DNA from: Nocardia spumae
Lineage (GTDB): Bacteria; Actinomycetota; Actinomycetes; Mycobacteriales; Mycobacteriaceae
Assembly: GCF_020733635.1 (NCBI RefSeq)
Contig: NZ_JAJFZL010000002.1
Span: 1 to 28,269 of the forward strand
Direction of reading: 5' to 3'
DNA: 28,269 nt
The position numbers and the translations under genes are program-made. Below the pieces are notes generated by a model. That model was not told the DNA's origin and did no database searches. It saw only the letters and a list, made by a program, of their open reading frames with translations. Each line of letters opens with the position of its first letter. Within the stretch, counting starts at the first letter, position 1. Below, piece after piece: positions 1-7,942 of the stretch.

Positions 1-110
1 GCGCGGGCGCTTCGCGCCCGAAATTTGTTGCGATACAACGTAACTCGCGTCTAACCCGCTTGCCGCCAATCGAAAGTTGTTGCTACGCAACATCTTTCGA
101 TTCTCGTTAC
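1..110. repeat. Left telomere: hairpin series
   Basis: Successive short dyads suit a protein-capped actinomycete telomere. A 7-bp stem (4-10 with 14-20) closes a TTC loop and contains GCTTCGC. GTTG/CAAC (27-30 with 36-39) forms a small stem. A longer structure pairs 68-76 with 94-102 and has an inner stem 79-83/87-91 around GCTACGC. GCTNCGC, or GCGNAGC on the other strand, is the loop motif known from Streptomyces and Rhodococcus linear replicon ends and forms unusually stable mini-hairpins. The outermost 31 bases seen at the right end of the window are missing here, so position 1 is not the true terminus. Confidence 0.8.
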
Positions 111-112
111 AG

Positions 113-157
113 CATTCACCCTACAGAATTCAGGAATCGAATTCTGTAGGGTGAATG
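113..157. repeat. Subtelomeric 19-bp perfect inverted repeat
   Basis: CATTCACCCTACAGAATTC (113-131) pairs perfectly with 139-157 across a 7-base loop. It continues the dyad series of the telomere, and the mirrored copy lies in 28085-28130. Its last part overlaps GAATGCGCTGGT at 153-164, which recurs as a direct repeat at 319-330, so the 155-base segment between them is bounded by the same 12 bases. Confidence 0.85.
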
Positions 158-337
158 CGCTGGTAAACCCCTACTTTACAGATTTCAGGATTGATGGTTA
201 CGGGATGAATTTTATTGTAGCTCTGAAACACATTGCATTGCAATGGTTTTCGATGCTGCCCGGATGAGCTGAATCCGCATCCTGGTACAGGAATTCTATA
301 CGCGCATAATCGCATAGGGAATGCGCTGGTCACGCCT
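158..337. other. Gene-free subtelomeric segment
   Basis: No convincing gene. It holds a perfect 10-bp palindrome CATTGCAATG near 235-244, the second copy of GAATGCGCTGGT (319-330), and a dyad at 296-317 (CTATACG...CGCATAG) that belongs to a motif found at four other places in the arm. The segment is AT-richer than the genes beside it. Confidence 0.6.
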
Positions 338-691
338 CTACAGCCGCGGCAGTGCGTCCCCATCGTTGTATTTGCGCTCCCACGCGGCAATCTTCTCCCG
401 CACGGCCTGATCGACCAGCGCGGCAAGCGATTCCGAGCCGGACTCTTCGGGGTGGCGGCGGTTCATGTACACCACGGCCTCGCGGGCGTACTCCAGCAGG
501 GCGAGGTCGAAATTGATGCCCTGCTGCCGCTTGGTGTCGCTGTTGCGCTGGAGCGCGGGGCGGTCGTCGTCGACGGTCGGGATGGTGCGAGGGTTGCGGC
601 GTCGGCGGTCGTTGACGGCGCGGCTCTCGCTGCCGGAGGAGATGGCGCGGGCGAGGTTGGCGCGGGTGGTGTTGGGGCGGCGTGCGGGCAT
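338..691 (-). CDS. Ribbon-helix-helix partition partner protein (ParB-like)
   Basis: A 117-aa protein encoded directly behind parA; its ATG lies 4 bases after the parA stop. The N-terminal half (residues 1-55) is very basic and probably disordered. Residues 57-108 look like a ribbon-helix-helix DNA-binding fold: a short strand (QGINFD), a helix ([14 protein letters not shown]), then a second helix ([18 protein letters not shown]). Small proteins of this type paired with a ParA ATPase act as centromere-binding and autoregulatory partners in plasmid partition. The partner role is inferred from position and fold, as there is no ParB/KorB domain. The gene reads toward the telomere and is intact in both arms. 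Confidence 0.72.
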   Translation of the reverse strand: MPARRPNTTRANLARAISSGSESRAVNDRRRRNPRTIPTVDDDRPALQRNSDTKRQQGINFDLALLEYAREAVVYMNRRHPEESGSESLAALVDQAVREKIAAWERKYNDGDALPRL

Positions 692-695
692 GGGG

Positions 696-1363
696 CTACT
701 TCTCCTGGGCGTGGTCGGCGAGCATCTCGGCCAGGGCGTCCTTGTACGCGCTGACGGGTCCGGTGAGAGCCGGGACGGTGCCGAAAGCGTCGATGAACAC
801 CGCGCGCATCGGATCTCGGTGCGCATGACCGGGTAGCCGAAGTCCTCGACGAGGGCCTCGCGGGCGGCGACGGATGAGTTGGTGCTGTACCAGATCCGCA
901 CGAGCAGCACGGAGGCGACGACATCGCGCTGGCGCTCGACCTTGGCGGTGACCTCGAACGTGGCGCCGATCTCGGCGAGGTCGATACCGCTGCTGGAGGT
1001 GGGCACGAGCAGATGCCCGGTCGCCATCAGCGCGGCTTCGAGGGTCTCGGCTTCGGGCGTGGTGGCGGCGCGGGCGGTGTGGGTCCGGCTCGGTGGCACG
1101 TCGACGATGATCGCGTCGTAGTCGCTACGGACGGCCTCGATTTGGCGCTGGAGGGTCCTGTGGTTGATCCACGAGACGACGGTGACCTGATCCTGGGGCC
1201 AGTCGGCACCGGCGATCTCAGCCCATTTGAGGGCGGAGCGCTGGGGGTCGGTGTCGATGAGCAGCACCCGCCGGCCACTGTCGGCCAGGGCGAGCGAGAG
1301 CATGATGGCGGTGGTGGTCTTGCCGACCCCGCCTTTGAGGTTGCCGATGGTGATCGCGGTCAT
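696..1363 (-). CDS. parA: ParA-type partition ATPase
   Basis: A Walker-type ATPase that segregates low-copy replicons by forming ATP-dependent patterns on the nucleoid with a centromere-binding partner. The deviant Walker A motif KGGVGKTT is at residues 10-17, the DTDPQ motif at 37-41, and Walker B IIVDVPP at 85-91. The combined sequence is 222 aa, typical of a short ParA without an N-terminal DNA-binding domain. This copy lacks one C in the codon for P of the EIPMRA segment near 815, and arm B lacks one base about 45 bases further on. Together the copies give an open frame ending in ...ADHAQEK. A candidate operator (1382-1404) sits just upstream of the start. Confidence 0.93.
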
Positions 1364-1381
1364 GGCTCGACTCTCGCTCGA

Positions 1382-1404
1382 CTATGCGCGTTTACACGTT
1401 TAAG
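1382..1404. promoter_or_regulatory. Candidate operator upstream of parA (dispersed dyad motif)
   Basis: CTATGCGCG followed by TTTACACGTTTAAG lies 18 bases before the parA start codon. It resembles the dyad TATGCGCGCTTACACGCATA at 8056-8075. Its position suits autoregulation by ParA and its ribbon-helix-helix partner, or a partition site. That role is inferred from position and similarity. Confidence 0.5.
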
Positions 1405-2130
1405 CCTTGAGAATATCGTGCCGACCTGCCGAATCCGGTGCGCTGGAGCGGCGGACATGGCGAATCCGGTGCGGCCAGAAGGGGGATGACCAGCAACACC
1501 CGGATTCGGTTGCCCATTATTGCCTACCGGCGCGGACACCGTGTCGTCCAATACGGGCCGGCGGGGGCGTATAGGCCGGGTGCCCCCGTATATGGACCAC
1601 GGCCTATACGGGCGGATATACGGCTATACGCCCCACCAAATTTGGCCAAGATCAATGGTGCAAATGGTGTATCGAATCGTGTCGGATCTCTGGCGGATTC
1701 CCGCTGGGGTGGGGGTCCCCTGAGGGGGTGCTCTTCAGGGGGGTAGGAGGGGGGGGTGTCTATACGGGTGTGCCGGTCCGTATAGCGCGGTCCTGATCCG
1801 TATAGCGCGGTCTCTATACGTATATCGGCGCGGCGTATACGCCCCCGCCACCCCGACCAAGATTGATGGTGCAAAAGGTGTGTGCAGGGTGTGTGTTCGC
1901 TTGTGGCGGTGTTTGCGGCTATGTGGGTGGTATACGGGTTGGGTCGTGGTGGATATGCGGTCTGGTTCTGGTGGTTATGCGGGTTTTGGTGGGGTGGTGA
2001 ATCGGTGTGGGATTGCTGTGGAATCTCTGTTGTCGCAACACAACACCGTTTCGCGGTGTCTCACTACCCGCGAAACGGTGTTGAGCTGCACGGTCGCGTT
2101 GGGCCCAGAACCGCGGCCCGGTACGCGATT
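1405..2130. promoter_or_regulatory. Gene-free control region: TATACG motif clusters, duplicated module, candidate origin or centromere
   Basis: About 700 bases without a convincing gene. Two clusters (about 1565-1630 and 1760-1840, with one more copy at 1930) hold roughly a dozen copies of CGTATA or its complement TATACG. Each cluster is followed by a 25-bp near-identical segment, CCAAGAT..ATGGTGCAAA (1646-1670 and 1857-1881, 22 of 25 bases equal), so the region contains a duplicated module. A very G-rich strand lies between them (1706-1757). Such repeats beside parA fit replication iterons, a partition centromere or stacked operators; the sequence cannot say which. Confidence 0.6.
2041..2083. 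terminator. 16-bp perfect hairpin behind tpg
   Basis: CAACACCGTTTCGCGG (2041-2056) pairs perfectly with 2068-2083 around an 11-base loop, 54 bases beyond the tpg stop. Its place suggests a transcription terminator for the telomere operon. There is no T-run, so it could instead be a protein-binding site of the adjacent control region. Confidence 0.55.
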
Positions 2131-2136
2131 TGATGG

Positions 2137-2724
2137 TTATGCGCCGAATCCGATGTGGTCGACCACGTTGTAGGCGTTCCAGTCGGTTCCGAGGGTGTCG
2201 GCCGCGAGGACGTGCCAGGTGTCGTTCATGCCGTCGATATCGCCTGCGGCCCACTGGCCGACCAGCCGCCCCCAATCGGCCGGCCGGACATTCACCCGCC
2301 CGTATCCTGTAGGTCCCGCTGCTGTTCGGGCGGGGACGGCGGTTTGGTCGACGGGGTGGAGATCGATCCGGGTTGCCAGAGCCCGTTGTTGTCCGAGCCG
2401 CATGCGCAGCGAGGCGGCCATGTTCCGGTTGTGCAGGTCGGTGTAGGCGCCGCCCGATACCGTGCCAGGTTGGCCGCGTCGGTGTCCGCTCCTCGGCCAG
2501 CCACGCCATCATCGTGCGGGCGGTGACATCGATCCCGGCCGGCGTTCATGGCGTCATATCCTGGCCGGACGATTGGTCAGGACCGCAGCCGGGCGGCCAA
2601 GCCGCGATCGGTATTGTGATCGGCGACTTGGACCCCCTCGGCCAGTTCGGTGAGCCGGTCGGCGATGGCCTTGCCGCCGGGGATGCCGACTCTCCGGACC
2701 CGCCGGTGATTTTCCCCGCCCAAT
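2137..2724 (-). CDS. tpg: Telomere terminal protein, Tpg-like (arm A copy)
   Basis: About 195 aa, close to the ~184 aa of Streptomyces Tpg, the protein joined to the 5' ends of linear replicons that primes end-patching. Combining both arms gives a basic N-terminal region, LAARLRYLTKSSAG, a helix-turn-helix near residues 56-78 (ending in TMMAWLAEER), an Arg/Ala-rich helix, the segment TRIDLHPVDQTA, and a C-terminus WNAYNVVDHIGFGA. Tpg has the same order: a K/RYL segment, an HTH, a basic helix, an IDTRA-type segment and a short acidic/aromatic end. The C-terminal 94 residues are open in this arm. The N-terminal part is frameshifted and the start reads ATT instead of ATG. The alternative is a plain HTH regulator, but the telomere and tap-like neighbours favour Tpg. 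Confidence 0.7.
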
Positions 2725-2730
2725 CCCGAT

Positions 2731-3684
2731 CCACCGACCCGATCCGGACGGTAGGTGTCGCCTTAGGGCTTCATCAGGCCCAGGCCCCGGGCCCTCCTGC
2801 CAGACCCTGACGCCAATCACCGGGCGACGTGCAGCTCGTCGACACCGGTGAGGCGTGCACCCACAGCCTAGGCGTATGGGCCTTGTGCGCGCGCGCACAG
2901 GTAGGCGTGGGCCTGTGCCTCGATGATCTCGCCGACCAGTCGGTGCGCTCCATAACGTGGTTTACCTCCTCGCCTTGGCCATCGTGGAACGAACTTCGAA
3001 TACAATGCCTTGAAGGTAGTCCAGGCCACCTCCGTCACCGTGTTTCGATGGCCTCGGCGCGGGCATCGCGCAAGCGGCCTCCTTGAGGGGCCGCAGCAGG
3101 GCCTCGCTCGACACCGCTGGTCCAAGACTGGTGAAAGACGGGCCAGGCACGGGGTGCCGTAGCGTTCGGTGGACAGAATCGGTCAGACAGCTTGCAGCGT
3201 CGGCGGGTCCACCTCACAACCCAGCCCTGGCATTCGCGAGATCCCAGCGGGTTGGGAACCCGTCGTGGTCCCAGGACCGGGGGTGATCTCGTAAGCCCCG
3301 AGCGTTTTTCGTCGAACTCGCCGCTAGAAATCGGATTGTTGAAGCGCCCCGATCGGCAGGTGGGTCGTCATCGCGGACAGATAGGCGGCGTTGACGTCCA
3401 ACGGCTGGATCTCGGCATCGGCCGGAGTGCGGGGGTTGGTCCACTTCGGCCGCGCCTCCCAGATGGCGTTGGCGGCACCCTTGGCAGGCTTCCGCAGGAT
3501 CTCCGGCTCGGCCGGGTGGGCGGTGTGGTCGTAGCGGGCACCGGCGCGGGTGGCGTCGAACAGTTCCATCGCGTCCGGGATCGCCCGCGCTGACCAATGC
3601 CTGAGTCGCTGCGGTCCGGTCCCCGCCGGCCTCGGTCAGCGCGGCGGCCACCCGTCGGCGTGAACGTACCACCGTTTTTTGCAT
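2731..3684 (-). CDS. tap: Telomere-associated protein, Tap-like (arm A copy, frameshifted)
   Basis: Tap binds telomeric overhangs, recruits Tpg and takes part in adding the first nucleotides to it. The merged protein is about 316 aa, with LDVNAAYLSAM near residues 95-105 (a DxN/aromatic motif resembling polymerase motif A), then GALQHS, GLYEITPGPWD, LPNPLG and VWVTRPTLQLL, and later DARAEA. I recall this spacing from actinomycete Tap proteins. It is much shorter than the ~740-aa Streptomyces Tap, so it may represent only the catalytic region. The start ATG at 3684 sits 13 bases behind the ATPase stop. Several indels break this copy, and the exact stop differs between arms. Confidence 0.62.
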
Positions 3685-3697
3685 GGGGGACTGTTTT

Positions 3698-5700
3698 TTA
3701 CAGGGGCCACAGGGGCCACAGGGGCCAGGCGGGATTCGTGCTGGTCAGAAGCCTGAAATCCGGCCCCTGTGGTGGCCCCTGTCGCCGAATCTGAAAGGGG
3801 CCGCTCAGGGGCCACCCCGTTTTCGAGCACAGAAACGCCGATATGAAGCCGCCGGGGCCTGGTGCTTCCGATCCGAGTTTTGAGAGTCCGATGCAGCTGC
3901 CCCGCTTCGAGCTTGCTCTGGATCACTCGGCCTCGCCGAGTCGGTCATTGAGCGCCCGGTCGTCGAGTCCGAGAGTTTCGGCGCCGGCCATCTTGTTCAG
4001 CAGCTCGTGTGTGGCCTTGGGGATGAGGTACAGCGTGCGCCCGTCGTCGAGAGGTTGCCGAGCATGAGCCACGCGGACCTGGTCGACCCCGTTGGCCACG
4101 CCGAATCCGCCGCCTCCGCCGACTGCCTCCCATCCCCAGCTGGTCGCGTTCTCGGGAGCGCCCCCGTCCATGGAATCCAGATGAGCTTGTTTGGAGTCGA
4201 AATGCTTCGCGCAGCAAGCTCCACCCATCGGGTCACGGGGTCGATCTCGACCCGTCCGGCGCTGGCCGCAGTGTCGACAGCGACCACCGAGGCGTAGGCC
4301 TGCTGGTACATGGCTTCGGCGTTTTCGGTGGTACAGCGCCGGTGGACCAGGCGTAGGTCAGCAGGGTTTCGGCGGTCAGCAGCAGGTGTGCGAGGTGGCT
4401 CGCGGATCGGCCGCACCCGGAGGCGACGAGTTCGCTGCGGATCTCGGCCCAGCGTTTGCGCTGTTCGGAATCCTCGCCCGCTTCGTGCCGGGCGGCCAGG
4501 TAGCGAATGAACCCGGCCATCGCTGTCGCGTAGACGCCGGTTTCGGCCTTGGCGCGATCTCGTTGAGCTGGGTTTTGTCGACCAGTCCTTTGCTCAGGGC
4601 CACGATGAAACTGCGGTTTTCGGCGGAGGGCACCTTGAATCGCAGTTCCGCGGTAACGAGGGCGAATCCACGCGGCGGCCGGTCCTTGCGGTCCCCGCCG
4701 CTGCGGGATCCTCGGCCGCGTGCCGAGCCGTTGGCCGCGGACCGGGCCAGGTACTCGAACCGGTCGACGATTTCGGTCTGCTCGCGTCGTTCGAGGCAGG
4801 GTGGGCGTCGTCGATGACCTGGAGCGCGTTTTCGCGCCGTGGGCGTAGGTCTCCAGGGACACCCGGGTAGAGCTGAAGTTCTGCGGGAAACGGGTCCAGC
4901 AATGACCGGGGGCTGTAGTGGGAAAGCCCGATGCCGGCCAGCACCGACTTGCAGGTGTCGGACGGGCCGTAGAGGACACCGAGGAAATCCGGCCGTGGCG
5001 CGCACAGCTCCATCGGCGGCAGGTAGGTCATCAGCAGCAGCGGCCACATGACCTCGGCCGGTGCGAGGTTCAGCAGGTCGAGCGAGGCCCGCAGAGCGTC
5101 GCGCTCCTGGTCCTGATCCGGGGGTGCGGGCAGTGCGTACGTGCCGATGCGGGGGCCGAGTTCGATCGCCGGACCGGGCACCGCGCCGTCGGCCCCGATG
5201 CAGGCTCCTGCGGTGAGGTAGACCGGGCGTCCGTCGATCTCGATCCATCCGGTGTGGCGGTGCAGGGGGATGGTCGGGTGGTCTTCGGCCAGGCGGAGCA
5301 CGGCGTCGGCGAGCACGTTGACCATGCCCCGGGAGCCGTGCCCGGATACCGAGAAGTTGGCCCACACGTCGCCGGTCAGCAGCTGGCGGTGGGTGACCCG
5401 GGACTCTTCGCCATTGACGGCGATGGTGTAGAGCTTGCGGTCTTGCAGGTCGTCCTCGTCGAGGTCGACTGTCACGTCGATAACGTCCGGGACGAACGGG
5501 AGTACGGCCCGTCGGACGGTTTCGCCGTCTTTGTTCTGGCTGGTCTTGGCGATCACGCCGGATTTCCGGTTGAGTCTGTACCGGTTCCCGCCCGAGAAAA
5601 ACGTGAGGTCATCGGACTCTGTGCCGATGACAGGAGTGGCCCGCCTGTCGTCGAGCTGAACCACGTTGGCGGTGGATTCGGTTGTCCTGCGGGTGCTCAT
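3698..5700 (-). CDS. DUF927-type P-loop ATPase, primase/helicase-like (arm A copy, frameshifted)
   Basis: About 669 aa in the combined reading. The N-terminal 200 residues precede a P-loop ATPase core: LYGPSDTCKS near 243-251 (Walker A position), SLETYAHGAKNALQVIDDAHP near 290 (Walker B, DD), then RFEYLARS, RPPRG and an arginine-rich loop. This order matches DUF927/primase-helicase proteins of phage, plasmids and integrative elements. The usual Walker A Gly before Lys is Cys here in both arms. ATG 5700 is preceded by GAGGGG 4 bases upstream. The C-terminus ends in WPLWPLWPL, encoded by GGGGCC repeats. It lies directly upstream of tap, so a replication or telomere-processing role is likely. 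This copy has several frameshifts. Confidence 0.75.
3701..3814. repeat. CAGGGGCC repeat cluster at the ATPase/tap junction
   Basis: CAGGGGCCA occurs three times in perfect tandem (3701-3727) and again at 3806-3814. Inverted copies lie at 3761-3769 (one mismatch) and 3773-3781. The direct and inverted sets can pair into a strong stem. The repeats encode the WPLWPLWPL tail of the ATPase on the minus strand and end 17 bases before the tap start, so an RNA structure there could affect tap expression. They could also bind a replication protein. Confidence 0.8.
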
Positions 5701-5718
5701 CTACCCCTCATGGAGTTC

Positions 5719-5807
5719 AGGGGCGGAGCCTCGCGAATTCGAGTGCGTGTGTCGGGTTCGACTACTGTCAGATCCCTGCTGTACTCTCAATCACGAGGCT
5801 CCGCCCT
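5719..5807. promoter_or_regulatory. Inverted repeat upstream of the ATPase gene
   Basis: AGGGGCGGAGCCTCG (5719-5733) faces its complement at 5794-5807 (one base lost here, but a perfect 15 bp in arm B). About 60 bases of lower GC lie between. One arm touches the ribosome-binding region of the ATPase gene. It is a candidate operator pair or leader structure for the ATPase-tap-tpg operon. Confidence 0.6.
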
Positions 5808-5818
5808 TACTTGGACCC

Positions 5819-5863
5819 CTGCCCCCTCATCCGGCTACCAACCGGAATCACATGAGGGGGCAG
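5819..5863. terminator. 12-bp inverted repeat between the 101-aa gene and the ATPase gene
   Basis: CTGCCCCCTCAT (5819-5830) pairs with 5852-5863 across a 21-base loop that carries its own CCGG pair. It lies about 70 bases beyond the stop of the 101-aa gene. It may end the ssb transcript or act as an operator for the next operon. No T-run is present. Confidence 0.45.
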
Positions 5864-5933
5864 AGGTGTTTCTGGGGAACACTCTGCCCGTCGCGGCCTC
5901 GAATTGGCTGGACCGACACGGACTTTCACCTGA

Positions 5934-6239
5934 TCAGATCCAGCGGCCGGGCACGTGTTCGCCGGTGGCGGCGATCTCGGCAAGGTCGCGGCCGTCAATC
6001 TCCACACAGACCTGGCAGAACGGCGTGTGCGGGTACGGCGCTGGGTCGGGCCGGTCGGGATCTCCCTCCAGCAGCTCGCCGCACAGGGCGCGCGGTGCCC
6101 GCCGGAACCGGGACGGCACAAGCCAATACAGGCGCTCGATCACGAACCCCTCCCAGAAGCCTTCAACGATGTGCAGCACTTCCGGCTCATCGGCGGCCGG
6201 GGCCGAGATCTCGGCGGGCTGGTAGTTGGTGGCGTTCAT
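5934..6239 (-). CDS. Unknown 101-aa protein with a CxxC pair
   Basis: I do not recognise a family. The 101-aa product has a hydrophobic/aromatic stretch at 21-45 (HIVEGFWEGFVIERLYWLVP), a proline- and aspartate-rich linker, and FCQVC at residues 74-78, followed by an acidic helix and a C-terminal GRWI. The CxxC with nearby His residues could bind a metal or form a disulfide, but one pair is too few to claim a zinc finger. Its ATG overlaps the ssb stop (ATGA), so the two are translationally coupled. It is open in this arm. Confidence 0.7.
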   Translation of the reverse strand: MNATNYQPAEISAPAADEPEVLHIVEGFWEGFVIERLYWLVPSRFRRAPRALCGELLEGDPDRPDPAPYPHTPFCQVCVEIDGRDLAEIAATGEHVPGRWI

Positions 6240-6627
6240 GCGGCCGGGGCCTGCTGGCTGCGGGTGATGCGCTTGACCGAGACCTGCGCGAACCGCAGCG
6301 AGGCGGCCACCTCCTCGGCATCGAGTTCGTAGATCGAGTGTTTCTGCTGCTGCTCGTCCTCCCAATTGCGCTGTGTCAGAGTGCCGCTCACCGTGACGCG
6401 GGTGCCCTTGTCAGCCGCGATTCGCCGATGTTCTCGGCGAGATCTCGCCAGGCCCTGCACCGCATGAACAGAGCCTGTCCGTCCTCCCAGGCGTTTGTCT
6501 GCTTGTTCCACACACGCGGTGTGGATGCGACGGTGAAATTGACGACCGCGACCCCATTCGGGGTGAACTTCAGCTCGACGTCGGCGGTCAGGTTGCCGGT
6601 GATGCTCATCGGGACTTTGCCGTTCAT
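6236..6627 (-). CDS. ssb: Single-stranded DNA-binding protein (arm A copy, one frameshift)
   Basis: A plasmid SSB with an OB fold, coating single-stranded DNA in replication, telomere patching or transfer. The combined 130-aa protein shows ITGNLTADVELKFTPNG (9-25), VVNFTVASTPRVW (28-40), FMRCRAWRDLAENI (54-67), KGTRVTVSGTLTQRNW (74-89) and YELDAEEVAASLRF (100-113), which are the core strands of bacterial SSB. It lacks the long acidic tail of chromosomal SSB. The start at 6627 is preferred over the in-frame Met at 6609 because AAGGA and GGAG precede it. One G is missing near residue 69 in this copy; arm B supplies it. Confidence 0.88.
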
Positions 6628-6662
6628 GGTTCCTTGAATCTCCTTGTGTCGGTTGATATCTG

Positions 6663-6989
6663 CTATGCGACCTCGGCCCATCCGGGGCCGGGGTCGCCGA
6701 TCTCGTCGAATTCGGCGCGATCGAAACCACGCCGCTCGGCCGCGCGCAGCTGCAACTCGCGGGTTGCCTTGGCGCACGCGGCGATCTGGGCCGGGGTGGC
6801 CGGCCTTTTCGGCGCGGCGAGGTTGATGTCGTACAGCGCCGCCAAGGCCTCGACGCCGCCGAAGTGGAACGGCACATATCCCGCGGGCTCCTGGCCGTTG
6901 GGCCGCAATCCGAGCGCGGCCAGCTGGCGGCGGGTCTTGAGGTGCCGTGGGGCGCAGAACCGCGGATACAGCGGAGGTACCGCGTTCAT
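6663..6989 (-). CDS. RRQRL-type small plasmid protein
   Basis: A 108-aa protein resembling the RRQRL-motif proteins common in actinomycete plasmids and integrative conjugative elements. It has TRRQLAALGLRPNGQEP (residues 19-35), then AALYDINLAAPKRPATPAQ (50-68) and an Ala-rich helix. The relatives I recall also carry a C-terminal cysteine cluster for zinc; here only Cys12 and Cys72 are present, so zinc binding is doubtful. The molecular function is unknown, though association with conjugation or replication modules is usual. The ATG overlaps the stop of the upstream 74-aa gene (ATGA). It is intact in this arm. Confidence 0.72.
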   Translation of the reverse strand: MNAVPPLYPRFCAPRHLKTRRQLAALGLRPNGQEPAGYVPFHFGGVEALAALYDINLAAPKRPATPAQIAACAKATRELQLRAAERRGFDRAEFDEIGDPGPGWAEVA

Positions 6990-7207
6990 CGGTGGCCCCA
7001 CTCGGTGACGGCGTACATGACTTCGGCCAGAGATCCGCTGTGCCGGTAGAGGTTGCGGCCCGCCTGGTGGATGCTCACCCGCACGGTTCGAAGATCCGGG
7101 CCGAGCCCAGCGCGGAGAGCTGTTCGACGGCCTGCAGGGCGATCTGCCCGCGATCGGTGGTCCGGTATCGACCAGGACGAGAACGCGGTGCGGGTCGTTT
7201 CGGTCAC
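6986..7207 (-). CDS. Unknown 74-aa protein (arm A copy, frameshifted)
   Basis: Merging both arms gives MTETTRTDVLVLVDTGTTDR, then a helix (QIALQAVEQLSALGS) and a C-terminal half ending in SGSLAEVMYAVTEWGHR. No family is recognised; the alternating strand/helix pattern suggests a small alpha/beta fold. The start is GTG at 7207 with GGGG just upstream. It opens the 74-aa/RRQRL/ssb/101-aa operon behind the terminator at 7236-7270. This copy loses frame between residues 8 and 40. Confidence 0.6.
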   Translation of the reverse strand: MTETTRTAFSSWSIPDHRSRADRPAGRRTALRAGLGPDLRTVRVSIHQAGRNLYRHSGSLAEVMYAVTEWGHR

Positions 7208-7235
7208 GGTGTCCCCTTCATGTATGATGCGAAGG

Positions 7236-7270
7236 AAGGCCCCTGCCAGGTAGGAACTGGCAGGGGCCTT
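7236..7270. terminator. 14-bp hairpin terminator
   Basis: AAGGCCCCTGCCAG (7236-7249) pairs perfectly with 7257-7270 around a 7-base loop. It lies just after the stop of the 80-aa gene and before the GTG of the 74-aa gene. A-rich and T-rich ends on the two sides suit an intrinsic terminator separating those genes. A mirrored copy is at 20975-21010. Confidence 0.8.
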
Positions 7271-7276
7271 CGTCTT

Positions 7277-7518
7277 TCAGGCGGCGGAACGCGCGGGGCC
7301 GACCGGTCGCGCGTCGATCAGCCGCGCCAATTCCTTACGAGCGGTCCGCGACACCGGGCACGTGTGCTTGCCGTGCATGGTCAGCACCTCGCGCGCCTGG
7401 CTCGCGGTGAGCGGCTTGGCATCGGCGCAGTCCACGGCGAGGCACCATGTCGTCGGTGATCGGGTGAAAGCTCAACGCGCGCTCTGCTTTTACGGGTGAG
7501 CAGGTAAGGGATGGTCAT
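7277..7518 (-). CDS. Unknown 80-aa protein (arm A copy, one base lost)
   Basis: The protein is open in arm B: MTIPYLLTRKAERALSFHPI at the start, a middle with WDCADAKPLTASQAREVLTM, and HTCPVSRTARKELARLI near the end. No family is recognised. It has no membrane segment and two cysteines, and its compact, charged C-terminal helix could bind nucleic acid. It is transcribed divergently from the ribbon-helix-helix gene at 7609-7878, which may regulate it. A single-base loss breaks this copy. Confidence 0.6.
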
Positions 7519-7608
7519 TGATTTCTCCGTTCTCTCCGCAGTCTGTATGACTGCATGCATTCATGATATCATGGCTGCATACGATCCACTAGGAGGACGG
7601 AATGTTCA
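7519..7608. promoter_or_regulatory. Divergent promoter/operator region
   Basis: Ninety AT-richer bases separate two divergent genes. They contain the palindromes TGCATGCA (7552-7559) and TGATATCA (7564-7571). GGAG lies upstream of the 80-aa start and AGGAGG (7591-7596) upstream of the ribbon-helix-helix frame. The palindromes are good candidates for the binding site of the adjacent ribbon-helix-helix protein. The arm B copy is the same. Confidence 0.6.
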
Positions 7609-7878
7609 ATGCGAAACCCCACGTCAGAACGGCTATCAAGATTGCATGCGACCATGGTGTCTATGACCACTCCGCAGTCGCCCCGCAACAAATGGGCTCC
7701 CCGAACCGTTCGGCTGGACGATCAGTCCTGGAAGGACGCTCGCGTGAAGCTGGCGACCGACGAGGAGTCCTGGCAGGGCGTTATGGAGACACTGGCGCGC
7801 GGCTGGCTGGCAGGAGTGATCGACGTGGATTCCGTGCGCAAGAAGCTCCAGAAGGCGGAAGAAGCCACTTCGGAGTAG
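7609..7878 (+). CDS. Ribbon-helix-helix regulator
   Basis: The conserved part starts at MTTPQSPRNKW (ATG 7663), giving 71 aa: a strand RTVRLDD, a helix QSWKDARVKLATDEE, then SWQGVMETLARGWL and a short charged C-terminal helix. This is the arrangement of a MetJ/Arc-type DNA-binding protein, which would dimerise and bind the operators in front of it. The longer frame from 7609 adds 18 residues with poor codon bias, so the start is uncertain (7609 or 7663). AGGAGG at 7591-7596 is spaced better for an overlapping frame starting at 7602. Intact in both arms. Confidence 0.68.
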   Translation: MRNPTSERLSRLHATMVSMTTPQSPRNKWAPRTVRLDDQSWKDARVKLATDEESWQGVMETLARGWLAGVIDVDSVRKKLQKAEEATSE

Positions 7879-7942
7879 CGCCTCAGCGCCGTTCTGCGGC
7901 GTCGGCACCCCAGATCCGCGCCGATGTGCTGGGGGTGGCCCG

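Noticed and set aside
1013..1489. Long antisense frames opposite parA and many other genes
   Set aside because: They are shadows produced by high GC at third codon positions and show no protein-family features.
3701..3727. CRISPR-like tandem repeats
   Set aside because: Nine-base units without spacers; no CRISPR architecture and no cas genes anywhere in the window.
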